Assembly (NCBI RefSeq): GCF_017104965.1
Contig: NZ_JAAGPR010000019.1
Span: 1-64,000, forward strand
DNA: 64,000 bases
Source: Paraburkholderia sp. Ac-20340
GTDB taxonomy: Bacteria > Pseudomonadota > Gammaproteobacteria > Burkholderiales > Burkholderiaceae
Direction: 5' to 3'
Shown here: positions 43,099 to 52,103 of the stretch, one piece after another
Numbering within the stretch: the stretch's first letter is position 1
How the letters are laid out: every line of letters starts with the position of its first letter
The notes under the pieces: model-generated
The model's input: only the letters and a program-made list of their open reading frames with translations
The model's database searches: none
What the model was told of the DNA's origin: nothing
Made by a program: the position numbers and the translations under genes

Positions 43099-43139
43099 CT
43101 ATGCGAAGGATTCCGAATCAAAATCGAAGGAGACGGACC

Positions 43140-44195
43140 ATGCAATCAAACGATCGTGCCCGGCCATTGCGCGTGGGTGTGGCGGGACTCGGGCGGCTGG
43201 GGCGGCGGCACGCGCAGAATCTCGCTTACCGCGTGCCCGGCGCCACGCTGGCGGCCGCGTGCAGCCCGCTCGAAGACGATCTGACGTGGGCGCGCACGGC
43301 GCTGCCCGAGGCGCGTCTTTATGGCGATTACGCCCAACTGCTGGCCGACGATCAGATCGACGCCGTCTGGCTGGTCACGCCGTCCGCGCTGCACGCGCAG
43401 CAGATCGTCGAGGCCTTGCGTGCCGGCAAACACGTGTTCTGCGAAAAGCCCTTGTCGCTCGACGTGGCCGAATGCGAGCGCGTGGTCGAGGAGTCGCGCC
43501 GCTTTGCGGGCCAGCAGGTCACGATCGGCTTTATGCGCCGTTTCGATCCGAGCTATCACGACGCCTTCGAGAAGCTGCGCGCGGGCGCGATCGGCCGGCC
43601 GTTTCTGGTGCGCTCGCAAACCTGCGATCTCAACGATCCCGATGGTTTCTTCGTGCGCTTCGCGCCGGGCTCGGGCGGCATTTTCCTCGATTGCACCGTG
43701 CACGATATCGACGTCGCGCGCTGGCTGCTCGGCAAGCCGCGCGCCACGCGTGTGTTCGCGGCGGGCGCGGTGGCGTTGCACGACGGCTTGCGTGAATTCG
43801 GCGATGTCGATAACGGCGTGGCGATCTGCGAGTTCGAGGGCGGCAAGCTGGCGATGTTCTACGCCTCGCGCACCATGGCGCACGGCAACGATACGTCGAG
43901 CGAAGTGATCGGCACGGCGGGGGCGCTGGGCATCGGCCGGGTGCCGCGCACGAATCGCGTGGAGATTTACGACGCGCACGGCGCGCGCAGCGAATGCACG
44001 CCCACCTTCTTCGACCGCTTCGAGGAGGCGTTTCTGATCGAGGCGCAGGCGTTCGTTGCGGCGGTGCGCGCGCGGCTGAACGGCGCGGCCGCCAGTGCGG
44101 GCGAGGGCGCAACGCTGGAGGATGCGCTGGAGGCGACTCGCATCGGCTATGCGTTGCGGCAGTCGCTGCAGACGGGGCAAGCGGTGACGCTTTGA
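43140..44195 (+). CDS. second Gfo/Idh/MocA family dehydrogenase
   Basis: A 351-residue NAD(P)-dependent oxidoreductase, paralogous to iolG. Rossmann motif GLGRLGRRH, catalytic FCEKPLSL (about 98-105), HDIDVARWL (about 186). Its place at the edge of the iol locus suggests it acts on another inositol stereoisomer (scyllo- or chiro-type) or on a related sugar, which is inference. AAGGAG (43127-43132) seven bases before ATG 43140 fixes the start. Separated from iolG by a terminator. Confidence 0.87.
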   Translation: MQSNDRARPLRVGVAGLGRLGRRHAQNLAYRVPGATLAAACSPLEDDLTWARTALPEARLYGDYAQLLADDQIDAVWLVTPSALHAQQIVEALRAGKHVFCEKPLSLDVAECERVVEESRRFAGQQVTIGFMRRFDPSYHDAFEKLRAGAIGRPFLVRSQTCDLNDPDGFFVRFAPGSGGIFLDCTVHDIDVARWLLGKPRATRVFAAGAVALHDGLREFGDVDNGVAICEFEGGKLAMFYASRTMAHGNDTSSEVIGTAGALGIGRVPRTNRVEIYDAHGARSECTPTFFDRFEEAFLIEAQAFVAAVRARLNGAAASAGEGATLEDALEATRIGYALRQSLQTGQAVTL

Positions 44196-44374
44196 ATCTT
44201 GACGGAGCGTGGCATGAGCGGGGCGCGAGCGTGGCACGAGCGGTGCGGCGTGCGGCTGCGGTAAAATCGCAGCAATCTGACGTACCGAGCAGATGCAAAA
44301 CAGATGCACAGCGCCAGCAAACGTGTCGGAAACTGACCGCACGTGCTGACGCGCCACCGAAGGATGCAACCCCG

Positions 44375-44608
44375 ATGCAGATTCAGGTTCACAAGGAAGT
44401 GGATGCACGCGGGCTGAGCTGCCCGTTGCCGATCCTGCGCGCCAAGAAGGCGCTCGCCGATATGGAAAGCGGCCAGATTCTCAAGGTCCTCGCGACCGAC
44501 CCCGGCTCGCAGCGCGATTTCGCCGCGTTTGCGAAGCAGACGGGCAACGAGATCGTCGAAAGCACGCAGCAGGACAAGACGTTCGTGTTCCTGATGCGCC
44601 GCCGCTAA
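44375..44608 (+). CDS. TusA/SirA-like sulfur-carrier family protein
   Basis: A 77-residue protein of the TusA (SirA/YeeD/YedF) family. The active Cys lies in the hallmark LSCPLPILRAKKAL (Cys16), then the ILKVLATDPGSQRDFAAFAKQTG core. TusA-type proteins relay persulfide sulfur for tRNA 2-thiouridine or other sulfur transfers. The family has functionally different paralogues and I cannot pick one. ATG 44375 begins the family alignment, with AAGGATG upstream. A bidirectional terminator follows. Confidence 0.88.
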   Translation: MQIQVHKEVDARGLSCPLPILRAKKALADMESGQILKVLATDPGSQRDFAAFAKQTGNEIVESTQQDKTFVFLMRRR

Positions 44609-44637
44609 AGCGCGTTAAAACCGCGTTTCAGGCATAA

Positions 44638-44671
44638 AAAAAGCCCGCAATCGTGAGATTGCGGGCTTTTT
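44638..44671. terminator. bidirectional terminator tusA-like / galU
   Basis: AAAAAGCCCGCAATC (44638-44652), loop GTGA, GATTGCGGGCTTTTT (44657-44671). A 15-bp perfect stem between converging genes. Confidence 0.96.
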
Positions 44672-44688
44672 CGTTGCGGAAGGAAAAC

Positions 44689-45570
44689 TTAGCCTTCCAG
44701 CACCGGGTTGCGCGTGCGCAGGTATTCCTCGAAGTCGGCGGCGACTTCCGGGTGACGCAGCGCGAATTCCACCGTCGCCTTCAGGTAGCCGAGCTTGCTG
44801 CCGCAGTCGAAACGCGTGCCGTGATACTTGTACGCCAGCACTTGTTCGTCGGCGAGCAGCGACTGGATCGCGTCCGTGAGCTGCAATTCGCCGCCCGCGC
44901 CCGGCTTGAGCGAGCGCAGGTGGTCGAAAATACGCGGCTTGAGCACGTAACGGCCGACCACGCCCAGATTCGACGGCGCGACTTCAGGCGCCGGCTTTTC
45001 GACGATGCCCGAGAGCTTGACGATCGAGTCTTCCCACTCCTTGCCGTCGACGATGCCGTACGAACGCGTTTCCGAGGGCGGAATCTCTTCCACGCCCAGC
45101 ACCGAGCTATGGTAGTGGTCGAACACTTCGACCATCTGCTTCATCACGGGCGGCGTGCCGTACAGCAGGTCGTCCGCGAGGATGACGGCGAACGGGTTGT
45201 CGCCAACCAGCTTTTCCGCGCACAGAACGGCGTGGCCCAGACCGAGCGCTTCCGGCTGACGCACATAGAAGCAGTCGACGTTGGCCGGCTTGATGCTGCG
45301 CACGAGTTCAAGCAGCTTGGCCTTGCCGCGGGCCTCGAGTTCGGCTTCGATCTCATACGACTTGTCGAAATGGTCCTCGATCGCGCGCTTGCTGCGGCCC
45401 GTCACGAAAATCATCTCCGTGATGCCCGCCGCAATGGCTTCTTCGACCGCGTACTGGATCAGCGGCTTGTCGACGACCGGCAGCATTTCCTTCGGGCTGG
45501 CCTTCGTTGCCGGAAGGAAGCGCGTGCCGAGGCCCGCCACCGGGAATACCGCTTTAGTCACTTTTAGCAT
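44689..45570 (-). CDS. galU: UTP-glucose-1-phosphate uridylyltransferase
   Basis: A 293-residue nucleotidyltransferase that makes UDP-glucose for exopolysaccharide, LPS and glycolipid synthesis. FPVAGLGTRFLPATKASPKE (residues 9-28) carries the Gly-rich loop and catalytic Lys. VDKPLIQYAVEE, FVTGRSKRAIEDHFD and RPxx-type GIVEKPAPEVAPSN follow as in E. coli GalU. It lies 65 bases downstream of valS in the same direction, so read-through from valS is likely. Confidence 0.94.
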   Translation of the reverse strand: MLKVTKAVFPVAGLGTRFLPATKASPKEMLPVVDKPLIQYAVEEAIAAGITEMIFVTGRSKRAIEDHFDKSYEIEAELEARGKAKLLELVRSIKPANVDCFYVRQPEALGLGHAVLCAEKLVGDNPFAVILADDLLYGTPPVMKQMVEVFDHYHSSVLGVEEIPPSETRSYGIVDGKEWEDSIVKLSGIVEKPAPEVAPSNLGVVGRYVLKPRIFDHLRSLKPGAGGELQLTDAIQSLLADEQVLAYKYHGTRFDCGSKLGYLKATVEFALRHPEVAADFEEYLRTRNPVLEG

Positions 45571-45635
45571 GTCTGTTGTCCTGGTCCTCTTGGGGTCCGG
45601 CGCCGCGCGCGCCGCCAGACCTCACCTTAGCCGAA

Positions 45636-48503
45636 TCAGGCAGGCAGGCGCGCGAGTTGCGCGGTCAGCTTGCCCAGCGTTGCCTGGAATTCTGCCAGTC
45701 GTTTCTGCTCTTGTTCAACCACAGCAGGCGGCGCTTTTGCTACAAAACTGTCATTTCCCAGCTTGGCATTGCACTTCGTCACTTCATTCGACAATCGCGT
45801 GATCTCTTTCGAGAGGCGTTCGCGTTCGGCGGCCACGTCGATTTCGACCTTCAACACCAGCTTGTCCGTACCTACGATAGCAACTGGCGCGCCCGCCGAG
45901 GCGGCGTCGAGCGCGGCTTCGTCGGCGATCACCTGGACTTCCGACAGCTTCGCGAGCGCCTTTGCATAGGGCGCGAACGATTCGAGGCGTTCGGCGTTGC
46001 CCGTGACCAGCAGCGGCACCTTGGTTGCGGGCGAGAGGTTCATCTCGCCGCGCAGGTTGCGGCACGCGTCGATCACGGCCTTCAGGTCCGTCGCCCACTG
46101 TTCGGCGGACTCGTCGATCTTCTTCTGTTCGGCGACCGGGTAGGGCTGCGTCATGATCGACGCTTCGCCTTCGGCCTTGCCTGCGGGGTAAGCGTCGGTC
46201 AGCGGCGCCACCTTCTGCCACAGCGCTTCGGTGATGAACGGAATCACCGGATGCGCGAGGCGCAGGACCGTTTCCAGCACGCGCAGCAGCGTGCGGCGCG
46301 TGGCGCGCTGCTGCTCCGGCGTGCCGGTCTGGATCTGTACCTTCGCCAGTTCCAGATACCAGTCACAGTATTCATCCCAGACGAACTTGTAAATGGCATT
46401 GGCCACATTGTCGAAGCGATAGTCGGCAAAGCCCTTGGCGACGTCGGCTTCCACGCGCTGGAGCTGCGAGACGATCCAGCGGTCGGCCTGCGAGAAGTCG
46501 GTGTAGCCGCCCGGGCCGCAATCGCCCGGCTGGCAGTCGCCCGGCTTGCTGAAGCCGCAATCGTGGCCTTCGCAGTTCATCAGCACGAAACGCGTGGCGT
46601 TCCAGAGCTTGTTGCAGAAGTTGCGATAGCCTTCGCAGCGCGCGAGGTCGAAGTTGACGTTACGGCCGAGCGTGGCCATCGACGCCATCGTGAAGCGCAG
46701 CGCATCGGTGCCGAACGCGGCGATGCCGTCCGGGAATTCCTTGCGGGTTTTCTTCTCGATGGTGGCGGCCTGCTTCGGGTTCATCAGACCCGTGGTGCGC
46801 TTGGCGACCAGCTTTTCCAGTTCGATGCCGTCGACGATATCGATCGGGTCGAGCGTGTTGCCCTTGCTCTTCGACATCTTCTGGCCTTCGGCGTCGCGCA
46901 CGAGACCGTGCACGTAGACCGTCTCGAACGGCACCTGGCCGGTGAAGTGCGTGGTCATCATGACCATGCGCGCCACCCAGAAGAAGATGATGTCGAAGCC
47001 CGTGACCAGCACGGACGACGGCAGGAAAGCCTTCAGTTCCGGCGTTTCAGCGGGCCAGCCGAGCGACGAGAACGGCACGAGCGCCGACGAGAACCACGTG
47101 TCGAGCACGTCTTCGTCGCGCTTCAGTGCGCCCGTGTAGCCGGCGGCGTCGGCCTTGGCGCGCGCTTCTTCCTCGGTTTTCGCGACGAAGATCTCGCCGT
47201 TTTCGCCGTACCACGCCGGAATCTGGTGGCCCCACCAGAGCTGGCGCGAAATACACCAGTCCTGGATGTTTTCGAGCCACTGGTTGTACGTGGTGGTCCA
47301 GTTTTCCGGCACGAACTTGATCTGGCCGTTGCGCACCACGTCGAGCGCGGTTTCGGTGATCGACTTGCCCGGATTGAAGGTGCCTTCCGGCGCGGGCTTC
47401 GTCATGGCGACGAACCACTGGTCGGTCAGCATCGGCTCGATCACGACGCCCGTGCGGTCGCCGCGCGGCACCATCAGCTTGTGCGGCTGCACCGAATCCA
47501 GCAGACCGAGCGCTTCGAAATCGGCGACAACCTGCTTGCGCGCTTCGAAACGGTCGAGGCCGCGGTACTTTTCAGGCGCGTTGTCGTTGATCTTCGCGTC
47601 GAGCGTGAGGATCTCGATCATCGGCAGGCTGTGGCGCAGGCCGACCTGGTAGTCGTTGAAGTCGTGCGCGGGCGTGACCTTCACGACGCCCGTGCCGAAC
47701 TCGCGGTCCACGTATTCGTCGGCGATGACCGGAATTTCGCGATCGGTCAGCGGCAGCTTGACCATCTTGCCGATCAGATGCGCATAACGCTCATCTTCCG
47801 GGTGCACCATCACGGCCGTATCGCCGAGCATGGTTTCCGGGCGCGTAGTGGCGACCGTCAGGTGGCCGGAGCCATCAGCGAGCGGGTAGCGCAGATGCCA
47901 GAGGCTTCCGGCTTCTTCTTCGCTGGCGACTTCGAGGTCCGAAACGGCGGTGAGCAGCACCGGGTCCCAGTTCACGAGGCGCTTGCCGCGATAGATCAGG
48001 CCCTGTTCATAGAGGCGCACGAACACGTCGCGCACGGCGGCCGACATCTTGTCGTCCATCGTGAAGTATTCGCGCGACCAGTCGATCGACGCGCCCAGAC
48101 GGCGCACCTGGCCCGTGATGGTCGAGCCCGACTGCTGCTTCCATTCCCACACGCGTTCGACGAACTTTTCGCGGCCGAGGTCGTGGCGCGAGATCTTCTG
48201 CGCGTCGAGCTGGCGCTCCACGACGATCTGCGTGGCGATGCCCGCGTGGTCGGTGCCCGGCACCCAGAGGGTGTTCTCGCCGAGCATGCGGTGATAGCGC
48301 GCGAGGCCGTCCATGATCGTCTGGTTGAACGCGTGCCCCATGTGCAGCGTGCCGGTGACGTTGGGCGGCGGCAACTGGATCGAGAAGTTCTTGCGGCCGG
48401 GCTCGAAGGTCGCGGCCGCGTAGCCTCGACGCTCCCATTCCGGGCCCCAGTGGGCCTCGATGGTCTGGGGCTCGAAGCTTTTCGCTAGCGTGCTGTCGCT
48501 CAT
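45636..48503 (-). CDS. valS: valyl-tRNA synthetase
   Basis: A 955-residue class I synthetase. HIGH appears as HMGH (54-57, after PPPNVTGTL) and KMSKS as KMSKSKGN (about 542). The CP1 editing domain lies between them, and an anticodon-binding domain and a C-terminal coiled coil (about 890-955) follow. It charges tRNA-Val and edits Thr. Odd: between the catalytic core and the anticodon domain (46505-46578) there is a short Cys/Pro/Gly-rich insert with four Cys in a C-x4-C-x7-C-x4-C pattern. Confidence 0.96.
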   Translation of the reverse strand: MSDSTLAKSFEPQTIEAHWGPEWERRGYAAATFEPGRKNFSIQLPPPNVTGTLHMGHAFNQTIMDGLARYHRMLGENTLWVPGTDHAGIATQIVVERQLDAQKISRHDLGREKFVERVWEWKQQSGSTITGQVRRLGASIDWSREYFTMDDKMSAAVRDVFVRLYEQGLIYRGKRLVNWDPVLLTAVSDLEVASEEEAGSLWHLRYPLADGSGHLTVATTRPETMLGDTAVMVHPEDERYAHLIGKMVKLPLTDREIPVIADEYVDREFGTGVVKVTPAHDFNDYQVGLRHSLPMIEILTLDAKINDNAPEKYRGLDRFEARKQVVADFEALGLLDSVQPHKLMVPRGDRTGVVIEPMLTDQWFVAMTKPAPEGTFNPGKSITETALDVVRNGQIKFVPENWTTTYNQWLENIQDWCISRQLWWGHQIPAWYGENGEIFVAKTEEEARAKADAAGYTGALKRDEDVLDTWFSSALVPFSSLGWPAETPELKAFLPSSVLVTGFDIIFFWVARMVMMTTHFTGQVPFETVYVHGLVRDAEGQKMSKSKGNTLDPIDIVDGIELEKLVAKRTTGLMNPKQAATIEKKTRKEFPDGIAAFGTDALRFTMASMATLGRNVNFDLARCEGYRNFCNKLWNATRFVLMNCEGHDCGFSKPGDCQPGDCGPGGYTDFSQADRWIVSQLQRVEADVAKGFADYRFDNVANAIYKFVWDEYCDWYLELAKVQIQTGTPEQQRATRRTLLRVLETVLRLAHPVIPFITEALWQKVAPLTDAYPAGKAEGEASIMTQPYPVAEQKKIDESAEQWATDLKAVIDACRNLRGEMNLSPATKVPLLVTGNAERLESFAPYAKALAKLSEVQVIADEAALDAASAGAPVAIVGTDKLVLKVEIDVAAERERLSKEITRLSNEVTKCNAKLGNDSFVAKAPPAVVEQEQKRLAEFQATLGKLTAQLARLPA

Positions 48504-48736
48504 GGGTGGAATCTGCCGAAAAAAGGATGCGGAAAACCTTCGATTATACGGGCTAGCGAAGGCTGTAGCGGCCCGCAGCCCGGTAGAGGGGGCCGCGGCG
48601 GCTGCGCGGCGGTCCTCGAATCGCGATTGCCGCGATCCTTCGCGCGGCGTTGCGGGCGCTTTTCAGGAGGCGCTTCAAGACTCAAGCGCGGGCAAGACCG
48701 CGAACGAGCCATGCCGGACGGTTCGGCATGGGCATT

Positions 48737-48742
48737 TATAAT
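48737..48742 (+). promoter_or_regulatory. -10 element of the helicase promoter
   Basis: A perfect TATAAT 28 bases before the helicase ATG. The leader would be only about 20 bases. No good -35. Confidence 0.5.
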
Positions 48743-48770
48743 GGCGGTCTACTCTGGATTCCGCTGCCCC

Positions 48771-51158
48771 ATGCCCGAACTGCTCGCCAATCTGAACCCC
48801 GAACAACACGCCGCCGTCACGCTGCCCAACGAACCGGCACTCATTCTGGCCGGGGCCGGCAGCGGCAAGACGCGCGTGCTGATCACGCGTATCGCTTGGC
48901 TGATCCAGCAAGGCCTCGCCTCGCCGATGACGATCCTCGCCGTGACCTTCACGAACAAGGCCGCGCGCGAAATGATGGGGCGTCTGCAGGCGATGATGCC
49001 CATCGACACGCGCGGCATGTGGATCGGCACCTTCCACGGCCTGTGCAACCGCATGCTGCGCGCGCATTACCGCGACGCCGGCCTGCCGCAGACCTTCCAG
49101 ATTCTCGATACGTCCGACCAGCTTTCGGCCATCAAGCGTCTCATGAAGGGCCTGAACATCGACGACGAAAAATATCCGCCGAAGAACGTTCAGTACTTCA
49201 TCAACAACGCGAAAGAGCAGGGTCTGCGCCCGAAGGACGTCGACGTCACCGACAACTTCAACCGCAAGTTCGTCGAGCTGTACGAAGCCTACGACCAGCA
49301 GTGCCATCGCGAAGGCGTGGTCGATTTCGCCGAGCTGCTGCTGCGCTGTTATGAACTGCTCGCCTACAACCCGCCGCTGCGCGCGCACTATCAGGCGCGC
49401 TTTCGCGACATCCTCGTGGACGAGTTTCAGGACACCAACAAGCTTCAGTACGCCTGGCTCAAGCTGCTGGCGGGCGAGGGGAACGCGATCTTCGCGGTCG
49501 GCGACGACGACCAGTCGATCTACGCGTTCCGCGGTGCGAATGTCGGCAATATGCGCGATTTCGAGAACGAATTCCGCGTCAAGCACATGATCAAGCTCGA
49601 GCAGAACTACCGCTCGCATGGTCATATTCTCGATACCGCCAACCATCTGATCGCGCATAACTCGCGCCGTCTGGGCAAGAACCTGCGCACCGATGCCGGT
49701 CATGGCGAACCGGTGCGCGTCTACGAGGCGGCCACCGATTCGCAGGAAGCGGGTTTCATCGTCGAAGAGATTCGCGCGCTCATCAATCAGGGGCTCGCGC
49801 GTCACGAGATCGCCATTCTCTATCGCAGCAACGCGCAGTCGCGCACGATCGAGCACACGCTCGTCAACGGCGGCATTCCGTACAAGGTGTATGGCGGCCT
49901 GCGATTCTTCGAGCGTCAGGAAGTCAAGCACGCGCTGGCGTATCTGCGCCTGATCGACAACCCGAACGACGATACGGCGTTCGCGCGCGTGGTCAATTTC
50001 CCGGCGCGCGGCATCGGTGCGCGTTCGATCGAGCAACTGGCGGACGCGGCGCGTCTCTACAACTGCTCGATGGCCGCGGCGATTCCCTACGTCACGGGCA
50101 AGGCGGGCACGACGCTCGGTTCGTTCGCGAATCTGGTCGCGAAAATGCGCGCCGAAACCGCGCAGATGAGCCTGCCGGAAGCCGTCGAATACACCGTGCG
50201 CATGAGCGGTCTCGCCGAGTTCTATCAGGGCGAGCGCGAAGGCCAGGACCGCCTGGAGAATATGCAGGAACTCGTGAACGCCGCCACGGCGTTCGTCAGC
50301 GAAGCGGGTTACGGCATGGACACGCCGGCGCGTTCGATTCCGCTGCGCCCGGGCGCGTCGAACCTGCCCGAAATCGTGTCGCAGGACGGCGAGATCGAAG
50401 TGCTCGACGCGCCTTCGCTGATCGATCCCGCGCAGAACCCCGACGTCATGACGCCGCTCGCCGGTTTCCTCTCGCACGCCTCGCTCGAAGCGGGCGACAA
50501 CCAGGCGCAGGCGGGCCAGGACGCCGTGCAACTGATGACGGTGCACGCGGCCAAGGGGCTGGAATTTTCGGCGGTGTTCATCACCGGGCTGGAAGAAGGC
50601 CTGTTCCCGCACGAGAACAGCGCGATGGAAGCCGATGGCCTCGAAGAAGAACGCCGCCTGATGTACGTGGCGATCACGCGCGCGAAGGAACGGCTCTATC
50701 TGTCGTTCGCGCAAAGCCGCCTGCTGCATGGCCAGACGCGCTACAACGTGCGTTCGCGCTTCTTCGACGAACTGCCGCAGGAAACGCTCAAGTGGCTCAC
50801 GCCGAAGGTCGAGGCGGGCGCGCGCTGGGGCGGCCGCTCGGACAACGCCGGCTGGGGCCGCGACTGGTTCTCGCGCGGCGGCAATGGTGGCAATGGCGGT
50901 GGCGGTAACGGCGGCGGCTCGCGTGAACGCGACGCTTACGTGGCCGACAAAACGCCGCTGCCGAATTTCGCCAACGAGCAGCGCGCCGCCGAAGCGGGCT
51001 TCCGCGTGGGCCAGGACGTGTTCCACACGAAGTTCGGCGAAGGCAAGATCACGGCGCTCGAAGGCAGCGGCGCCGACGCCAAGGCGCAGGTCCGCTTCAA
51101 ACGCCACGGCGAGAAGTGGCTCGCGCTGGCGGTGGCGAAGCTGCAGGCCGTCGACTAA
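48771..51158 (+). CDS. uvrD: UvrD/Rep/PcrA-type superfamily 1 DNA helicase
   Basis: A 795-residue 3'-to-5' helicase of nucleotide-excision and mismatch repair type. Walker A AGAGSGKT (27-34), TFTNKAAREM, Walker B LVDEFQDTN, GDDDQSIYAFRGA, and motif V/VI with VHAAKGLEFSAVF and YVAITRAK. The C-terminus has an unusual Gly/Asn-rich linker (50878-50930) before a Tudor-like RNA-polymerase-contacting domain (about 750-795), as in UvrD/PcrA. ATG 48771 begins the family alignment. Gene name UvrD rather than Rep or PcrA is by overall likeness. Confidence 0.9.
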   Translation: MPELLANLNPEQHAAVTLPNEPALILAGAGSGKTRVLITRIAWLIQQGLASPMTILAVTFTNKAAREMMGRLQAMMPIDTRGMWIGTFHGLCNRMLRAHYRDAGLPQTFQILDTSDQLSAIKRLMKGLNIDDEKYPPKNVQYFINNAKEQGLRPKDVDVTDNFNRKFVELYEAYDQQCHREGVVDFAELLLRCYELLAYNPPLRAHYQARFRDILVDEFQDTNKLQYAWLKLLAGEGNAIFAVGDDDQSIYAFRGANVGNMRDFENEFRVKHMIKLEQNYRSHGHILDTANHLIAHNSRRLGKNLRTDAGHGEPVRVYEAATDSQEAGFIVEEIRALINQGLARHEIAILYRSNAQSRTIEHTLVNGGIPYKVYGGLRFFERQEVKHALAYLRLIDNPNDDTAFARVVNFPARGIGARSIEQLADAARLYNCSMAAAIPYVTGKAGTTLGSFANLVAKMRAETAQMSLPEAVEYTVRMSGLAEFYQGEREGQDRLENMQELVNAATAFVSEAGYGMDTPARSIPLRPGASNLPEIVSQDGEIEVLDAPSLIDPAQNPDVMTPLAGFLSHASLEAGDNQAQAGQDAVQLMTVHAAKGLEFSAVFITGLEEGLFPHENSAMEADGLEEERRLMYVAITRAKERLYLSFAQSRLLHGQTRYNVRSRFFDELPQETLKWLTPKVEAGARWGGRSDNAGWGRDWFSRGGNGGNGGGGNGGGSRERDAYVADKTPLPNFANEQRAAEAGFRVGQDVFHTKFGEGKITALEGSGADAKAQVRFKRHGEKWLALAVAKLQAVD

Positions 51159-51167
51159 ATAGCGCCG

Positions 51168-51194
51168 GATTAGCCGGATCAGCCAGATTAGCCG
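51168..51194 (+). repeat. 9-bp degenerate tandem repeat after the helicase gene
   Basis: GATTAGCCG, GATCAGCCA and GATTAGCCG follow each other directly in the 73-base gap between the helicase and mtnN genes. No function is evident. Confidence 0.7.
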
Positions 51195-51231
51195 GCCCAA
51201 GCCAGCCAAATTCAAACGGGGAATCCAGACG

Positions 51232-52020
51232 ATGACCAGCAACACCCGCCCGTTGGGCGTGCTCGCCGCCTTGCCGCAGGAACTCGGCGATCTGATCGCC
51301 GCCATGCAGGCCGAATCCGGCGTGCAGACGCGCACTTTCGGGCAGCGCGATTACCACCTCGGCACCGTGCATGGCGTAGCGTGCGTGGTCACGCTCGCGC
51401 GCGTCGGCAAGGTGGCGGCGGCCGCCACGGCCAGCGCGCTGATTCATGCATTCGACGTCGAAGCCATGGTATTTACGGGCGTGGCGGGCGGCGTGGGCGA
51501 GAACGTGCATGTGGGCGATGTAGTGGTCGGCACGACGCTGCTTCAACACGACATGAACGCCGAACCGCTGTTTCCGCGCCACGAGATTCCGCTGCTCGGC
51601 CGTGCGCGCTTCGATGCCGATAGCGCGCTGGCCGCTGCGCTGGCGGCGGCCAGCGAGCGTTTCGTCGAAGAAGAGGGCGTGGCGCTGGCGGCGCGTTTCA
51701 AGACCGCGCTGCCGCGTCTGGAACATGCGCTGCCGCGCGTGCATCGCGGTCTGGTGATCAGCGGCGACCAGTTCGTGGCGAGCGCCGCCGCCGTGCGCGC
51801 GCTGCGCGAGGCGCTGCCGGACGCGCTGGCGGTGGAAATGGAAGGCGCGGCCATCGCCCAGGTCTGCTACGAGTACGGCGTGCCGTGCGCGGTCGTGCGC
51901 ACGATTTCCGATACCGCCGACGAGCACGCCAGCGCGTCGTTCTCGTCGTTCCTCACCGATATCGCCGGCACTTATTCCACCGGTATTCTTCGCCAGTTTC
52001 TGGCCGCTTATGGTCGCTGA
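51232..52020 (+). CDS. mtnN: 5'-methylthioadenosine/S-adenosylhomocysteine nucleosidase
   Basis: A 262-residue purine nucleoside phosphorylase-fold enzyme. It hydrolyses methylthioadenosine and S-adenosylhomocysteine to adenine and the thio-sugar. FTGVAGGVGENVHVGDVVVG (about 81), the catalytic Glu in VEMEGAAIAQV and the terminal RTISDTADEHA with the catalytic Asp are all present. It is longer than E. coli MtnN (232) because of an insert at about 135-170. ATG 51232 follows GGGGA at a normal distance. 73 bases after the helicase gene. Confidence 0.88.
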   Translation: MTSNTRPLGVLAALPQELGDLIAAMQAESGVQTRTFGQRDYHLGTVHGVACVVTLARVGKVAAAATASALIHAFDVEAMVFTGVAGGVGENVHVGDVVVGTTLLQHDMNAEPLFPRHEIPLLGRARFDADSALAAALAAASERFVEEEGVALAARFKTALPRLEHALPRVHRGLVISGDQFVASAAAVRALREALPDALAVEMEGAAIAQVCYEYGVPCAVVRTISDTADEHASASFSSFLTDIAGTYSTGILRQFLAAYGR

Positions 52021-52072
52021 TCTGGCCACGAATCGAGGCCGCTGAATCGAAGTTGCCGAAATGCGGTGCGGT

Positions 52073-52103
52073 AAAACGGCGCGCAGTCATTCCTTGCGCG
52101 CCG
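52073..52103 (-). terminator. terminator of the PrpE-type gene
   Basis: CGGCGCGCA (52077-52085) pairs perfectly with TGCGCGCCG (52095-52103), and on the leftward strand UUUU (52076-52073) follows. The stem includes the last codons of the gene. Confidence 0.75.

Noticed and set aside
45576..48488. A 970-codon open frame on the plus strand opposite valS
   Set aside because: Same artefact: no ribosome binding site, no recognisable motif, and complete overlap with valS.
51159..51231. S-adenosylhomocysteine riboswitch in front of mtnN
   Set aside because: The gap is only 73 bases, is filled with short repeats, and no pseudoknot-forming conserved core could be found.
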